From NCBI GenBank assembly GCA_943329845.2, contig CALQFM020000031.1:1-44081 (forward strand): a stretch of DNA of 44,081 nt, in the 5' to 3' direction. The position numbers were made by a program, and so were the translations under genes. The stretch's first letter is position 1, and each line of letters starts with the position of its first letter. The DNA comes from Candidatus Kuenenia stuttgartensis (lineage in GTDB: Bacteria > Pseudomonadota > Alphaproteobacteria > SMXS01). The notes beneath the pieces were generated by a model that had not been told where the DNA came from, did no database searches, and saw only the letters and a program-made list of their open reading frames with translations. This document shows, one piece after another, positions 42,573-44,081 of the stretch.

Positions 42573-43192
42573 TAACCGGGCTTGCTGCCCTGGGCCGCAG
42601 TCTTGCTGGCGATTGCAGCCATCAGGCCATCGAATCCCTGGGTCCGCAGCACGTTGGAGAATTCGGAGCGGCGCAGCGCCACCTCGCTGACGCGCCCGCC
42701 CAGGTAAAGATCCGACACTCGCCATGCGTCGCCGGTCTTGCGCATCACATAGTCGATCGGGATCGAAGGCTCCTGCGGAACCCGCACCTCGCTGTTGACG
42801 ATCACCGTGCCCGAGGGACCCGGGCGTTCGCCGGTCACCGCCAGCGTCTGTCCGATGAAGGACTTGAAGCGGCTGGCGTAGATGGCACAGAGATATTGTT
42901 TGAACTTGCCCACATAGATGGTGCGCTGCTCCTCGCTCCAGCTGTCCCAGACGCTGCGGCCAATGGCCATGGCGCTTTGCAACTTCACGTCCATCCGAGC
43001 CTCGAGCACCGGGCACAGCGCCTCGACACGCTTCTCGAACGGCTGGCCGCTGGTCTTTTTCATGATTCCGAGCATGCCGGTCTGCAGGTCGTCGACGACG
43101 GCCTGCGCCGAACCCGGGGGCGGCGAGGTCTGGGCATGGACTTCCGGAACAAACAGGGCCGCGATCAAAAGCGCGGCGAAAACGGATCTCAA
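42569..43192 (-). CDS. MlaC/toluene-tolerance (Ttg2D)-family periplasmic lipid-binding protein
   Basis: The mature protein shows the MlaC/Ttg2D pattern: about 200 residues, helical start (AQAVVDDLQTGMLGIMKKTSG), WDSWSEEQRTIYVGKFKQYLCAIYASRF (key part KFKQYL), VNSEVRVPQEPSIPIDYVMRKTGDAWRVSDLYLGG (key part IDYVMRKTGDAWRVSDLY). Family members carry phospholipids between the membranes. The start is a TTG at 43192: aggagg lies exactly 7 nt upstream and it gives a clean signal peptide (MRSVFAALLIAALF ... VHA). ATG-initiated longer versions from 43313 put cysteines and prolines before it. No mlaFEDB genes are adjacent. Confidence 0.87.
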   Translation of the reverse strand: MRSVFAALLIAALFVPEVHAQTSPPPGSAQAVVDDLQTGMLGIMKKTSGQPFEKRVEALCPVLEARMDVKLQSAMAIGRSVWDSWSEEQRTIYVGKFKQYLCAIYASRFKSFIGQTLAVTGERPGPSGTVIVNSEVRVPQEPSIPIDYVMRKTGDAWRVSDLYLGGRVSEVALRRSEFSNVLRTQGFDGLMAAIASKTAAQGSKPGY

Positions 43193-43323
43193 CCGGGGGC
43201 CTCCTGAGCACTGGCGGCGCGGGGGGGCGTCGCCGCACGGAATATAGGGGCAGGGTATCGTCATCGCAAAGCCTGTGAGTACTTCGTATTTTTGACAACA
43301 ACAGTTTCTTGCGTCAGCCTGTC

Positions 43324-43338
43324 GTCTTCGCCGAAGAC
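43324..43338. promoter_or_regulatory. Perfect 15-nt palindrome between divergent genes
   Basis: GTCTTCG-c-CGAAGAC lies 26 nt before the TTG start at 43364 and in the gap between divergent genes. It could be a regulator site or an RNA hairpin near the 5' end of the membrane-protein transcript. A TTGACA occurs at 43292-43297, but no good -10 follows. Confidence 0.35.
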
Positions 43339-43363
43339 AGCCCGCACGCTTGGGGAGTGAACG

Positions 43364-43939
43364 TTGCCTGTCTGGAAAAAGTTGCTCGTCGTCCTGCCGG
43401 CTTTCCTGATCCTGCACCTTACCGCCACCGGCGCCGCCGCACTGGTCGACGGACTGCGCGACCTTTGGGTACCCGGCGGTACGGATGAGATCATTCTGCT
43501 GGCGGCCTTCCCGGCGGGCTACGGAATGGGCGCCGCCGTCGGCATGACGGCCGCGCCCGGCCTCACCAGGCCGGTGCTGTCGCTGTCGCTGATCCTGTCC
43601 ATCGCCGGGCTGTACTGGTTCGCCGAACTGGCCAAGGGCTATGGCGCAGGTGGGGCGGCGCAGGCACTCACCGGCTTCGCGGCCGGACTGGCCATGCCGA
43701 TCTGCGCCCGCGCGCTGGGCCTTACCCGCAACGTGATCGCCGGCATCCTCGTGGCGCTGCTGATCGCCGCGGGCTGGTGGCTGTCGATCCCGTTCGTCGA
43801 CTTCTTCAAGCAGGGTCTGCCGATCAGCGGCACGCCCGCTTGGGCCGGGCCCTACTATGCGCAGGGTTTGCTGAGCGTGCTGTGGCTGCTCCTGGTGCTG
43901 TTCCTGGGAGCCGACCGCAATGGCGGCAGACGCCCCTAG
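43364..43939 (+). CDS. Multi-pass membrane protein, unknown function
   Basis: The 191-residue frame starts at a TTG with ggggagtgaacg upstream (MPVWKKLLVVLPAFLILHL). It contains about six hydrophobic segments with short loops, so it is an integral inner-membrane protein. No family is recognised. Its stop codon TAG is immediately before the end of an insertion sequence, and the IS junction may itself supply the stop, so the natural C-terminus could be longer. It is divergent from the MlaC-like gene. Confidence 0.7.
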   Translation: MPVWKKLLVVLPAFLILHLTATGAAALVDGLRDLWVPGGTDEIILLAAFPAGYGMGAAVGMTAAPGLTRPVLSLSLILSIAGLYWFAELAKGYGAGGAAQALTGFAAGLAMPICARALGLTRNVIAGILVALLIAAGWWLSIPFVDFFKQGLPISGTPAWAGPYYAQGLLSVLWLLLVLFLGADRNGGRRP

Positions 43940-44081
43940 GGTCCGGACTCATTTAGCCCAGTAGGTCACGGTGGCAGCGATGAGAACGCCGGAGAGGAAG
44001 TTTTCGGCGATTTTGTCGTATCGGGTTGCGATGCGTCGGAAATCCTTGAGCCTAGCCCACAGTCGCTCGACCTTGTTGCGC
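43940..44081 (-). mobile_element. IS5-family insertion sequence, 3' end only
   Basis: The right edge holds the end of an IS: terminal sequence gtccggactcattt and the 3' end of its transposase on the minus strand. The other end is outside the window. The exact boundary is uncertain by one or two bases around 43937-43941. Confidence 0.8.
43949..44081 (-). CDS. IS5-family transposase, C-terminal fragment
   Basis: The minus strand reads RNKVERLWARLKDFRRIATRYD (key parts KVERLWARLK and RRIATRYD), then KIAENFLSGVLIAATVTYWAK and a TGA. The pattern N-x-V-E-R-x-W-x-R-L-K with RRIATRYDK is the DDE C-terminal signature of IS5/IS427-type transposases; the glutamate is the third catalytic acid. Only about 43 residues are in the window, so intactness cannot be judged. 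Confidence 0.88.
   Translation of the reverse strand, partial: RNKVERLWARLKDFRRIATRYDKIAENFLSGVLIAATVTYWAK

Overview
The window comes from a GC-rich (roughly 65% by eye) alphaproteobacterium. Evidence: a hopanoid locus with alphaproteobacterial-type HpnB/C/D/E/G/H, small proteins resembling the mostly alphaproteobacterial DUF1491 and DUF3775 families, and many acyl-CoA and MDR oxidoreductase genes typical of metabolically versatile Rhodospirillales, Sphingomonadales and relatives. The genus cannot be fixed. No rRNA, tRNA or CRISPR array was seen.

Layout. (1) 1-3875, minus strand: a three-gene operon of an HpaB/4-hydroxybutyryl-CoA-dehydratase-fold flavoprotein, an acyl-CoA ligase and an MDR oxidoreductase that runs off the left edge. 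(2) 4339-14828: isoprenoid and hopanoid locus. ispH and hpnH are on the plus strand. MFS transporter, hpnC, hpnB, dxs, hpnD, hpnE and hpnG are on the minus strand, many with 4-nt overlaps. Dxs and IspH supply C5 units; HpnC/D/E make squalene; HpnH and HpnG extend hopene toward bacteriohopanetetrol; HpnB is the associated glycosyltransferase. The squalene-hopene cyclase (shc/hpnF) is not in the window. (3) 14933-16933: DsbA-like isomerase, APH-like kinase and DUF6285 protein. (4) 16985-25001: an unknown exported protein in an AT-richer patch, a TetR regulator, acyl-CoA dehydrogenase, SDR, NMO/FabK-like protein, cytochrome c, thiolase-like protein and acyl-CoA synthetase; this looks like a CoA-thioester catabolic module. 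(5) 25077-30397: LLM (F420-type) and VOC proteins, an EthD-family gene interrupted by an in-frame TAG, an MDR reductase, ABM, DUF1491 (probable CTG start), an MBL-fold hydrolase and DUF3775. (6) 30398-30868: the only gene-free stretch over 300 nt. It holds a degenerate extragenic palindrome, two tandem Fur-like operators, a multi-hairpin RNA ending in a strong terminator, and a separate promoter for the next gene. (7) 30869-41655: TPP-dependent enzyme, orphan Rieske oxygenase, then a plus-strand run of MDR, HD-domain protein, MDR, Nudix, APH/P-loop kinase fusion and acyl-CoA synthetase/GNAT fusion. (8) 41663-44081: universal stress protein with an FNR/FixK-like box, an MlaC-like protein, a membrane protein, and the 3' end of an IS5-family insertion sequence at the right edge.

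The best candidates for something undescribed are the putative iron-regulated small RNA at about 30622-30812, and the HD-domain protein at 35147-35743, which carries the ligand pattern of mixed-valent diiron oxygenases between two paralogous quinone-oxidoreductase genes. No computation or database search was run; family assignments rest on recognised motifs.
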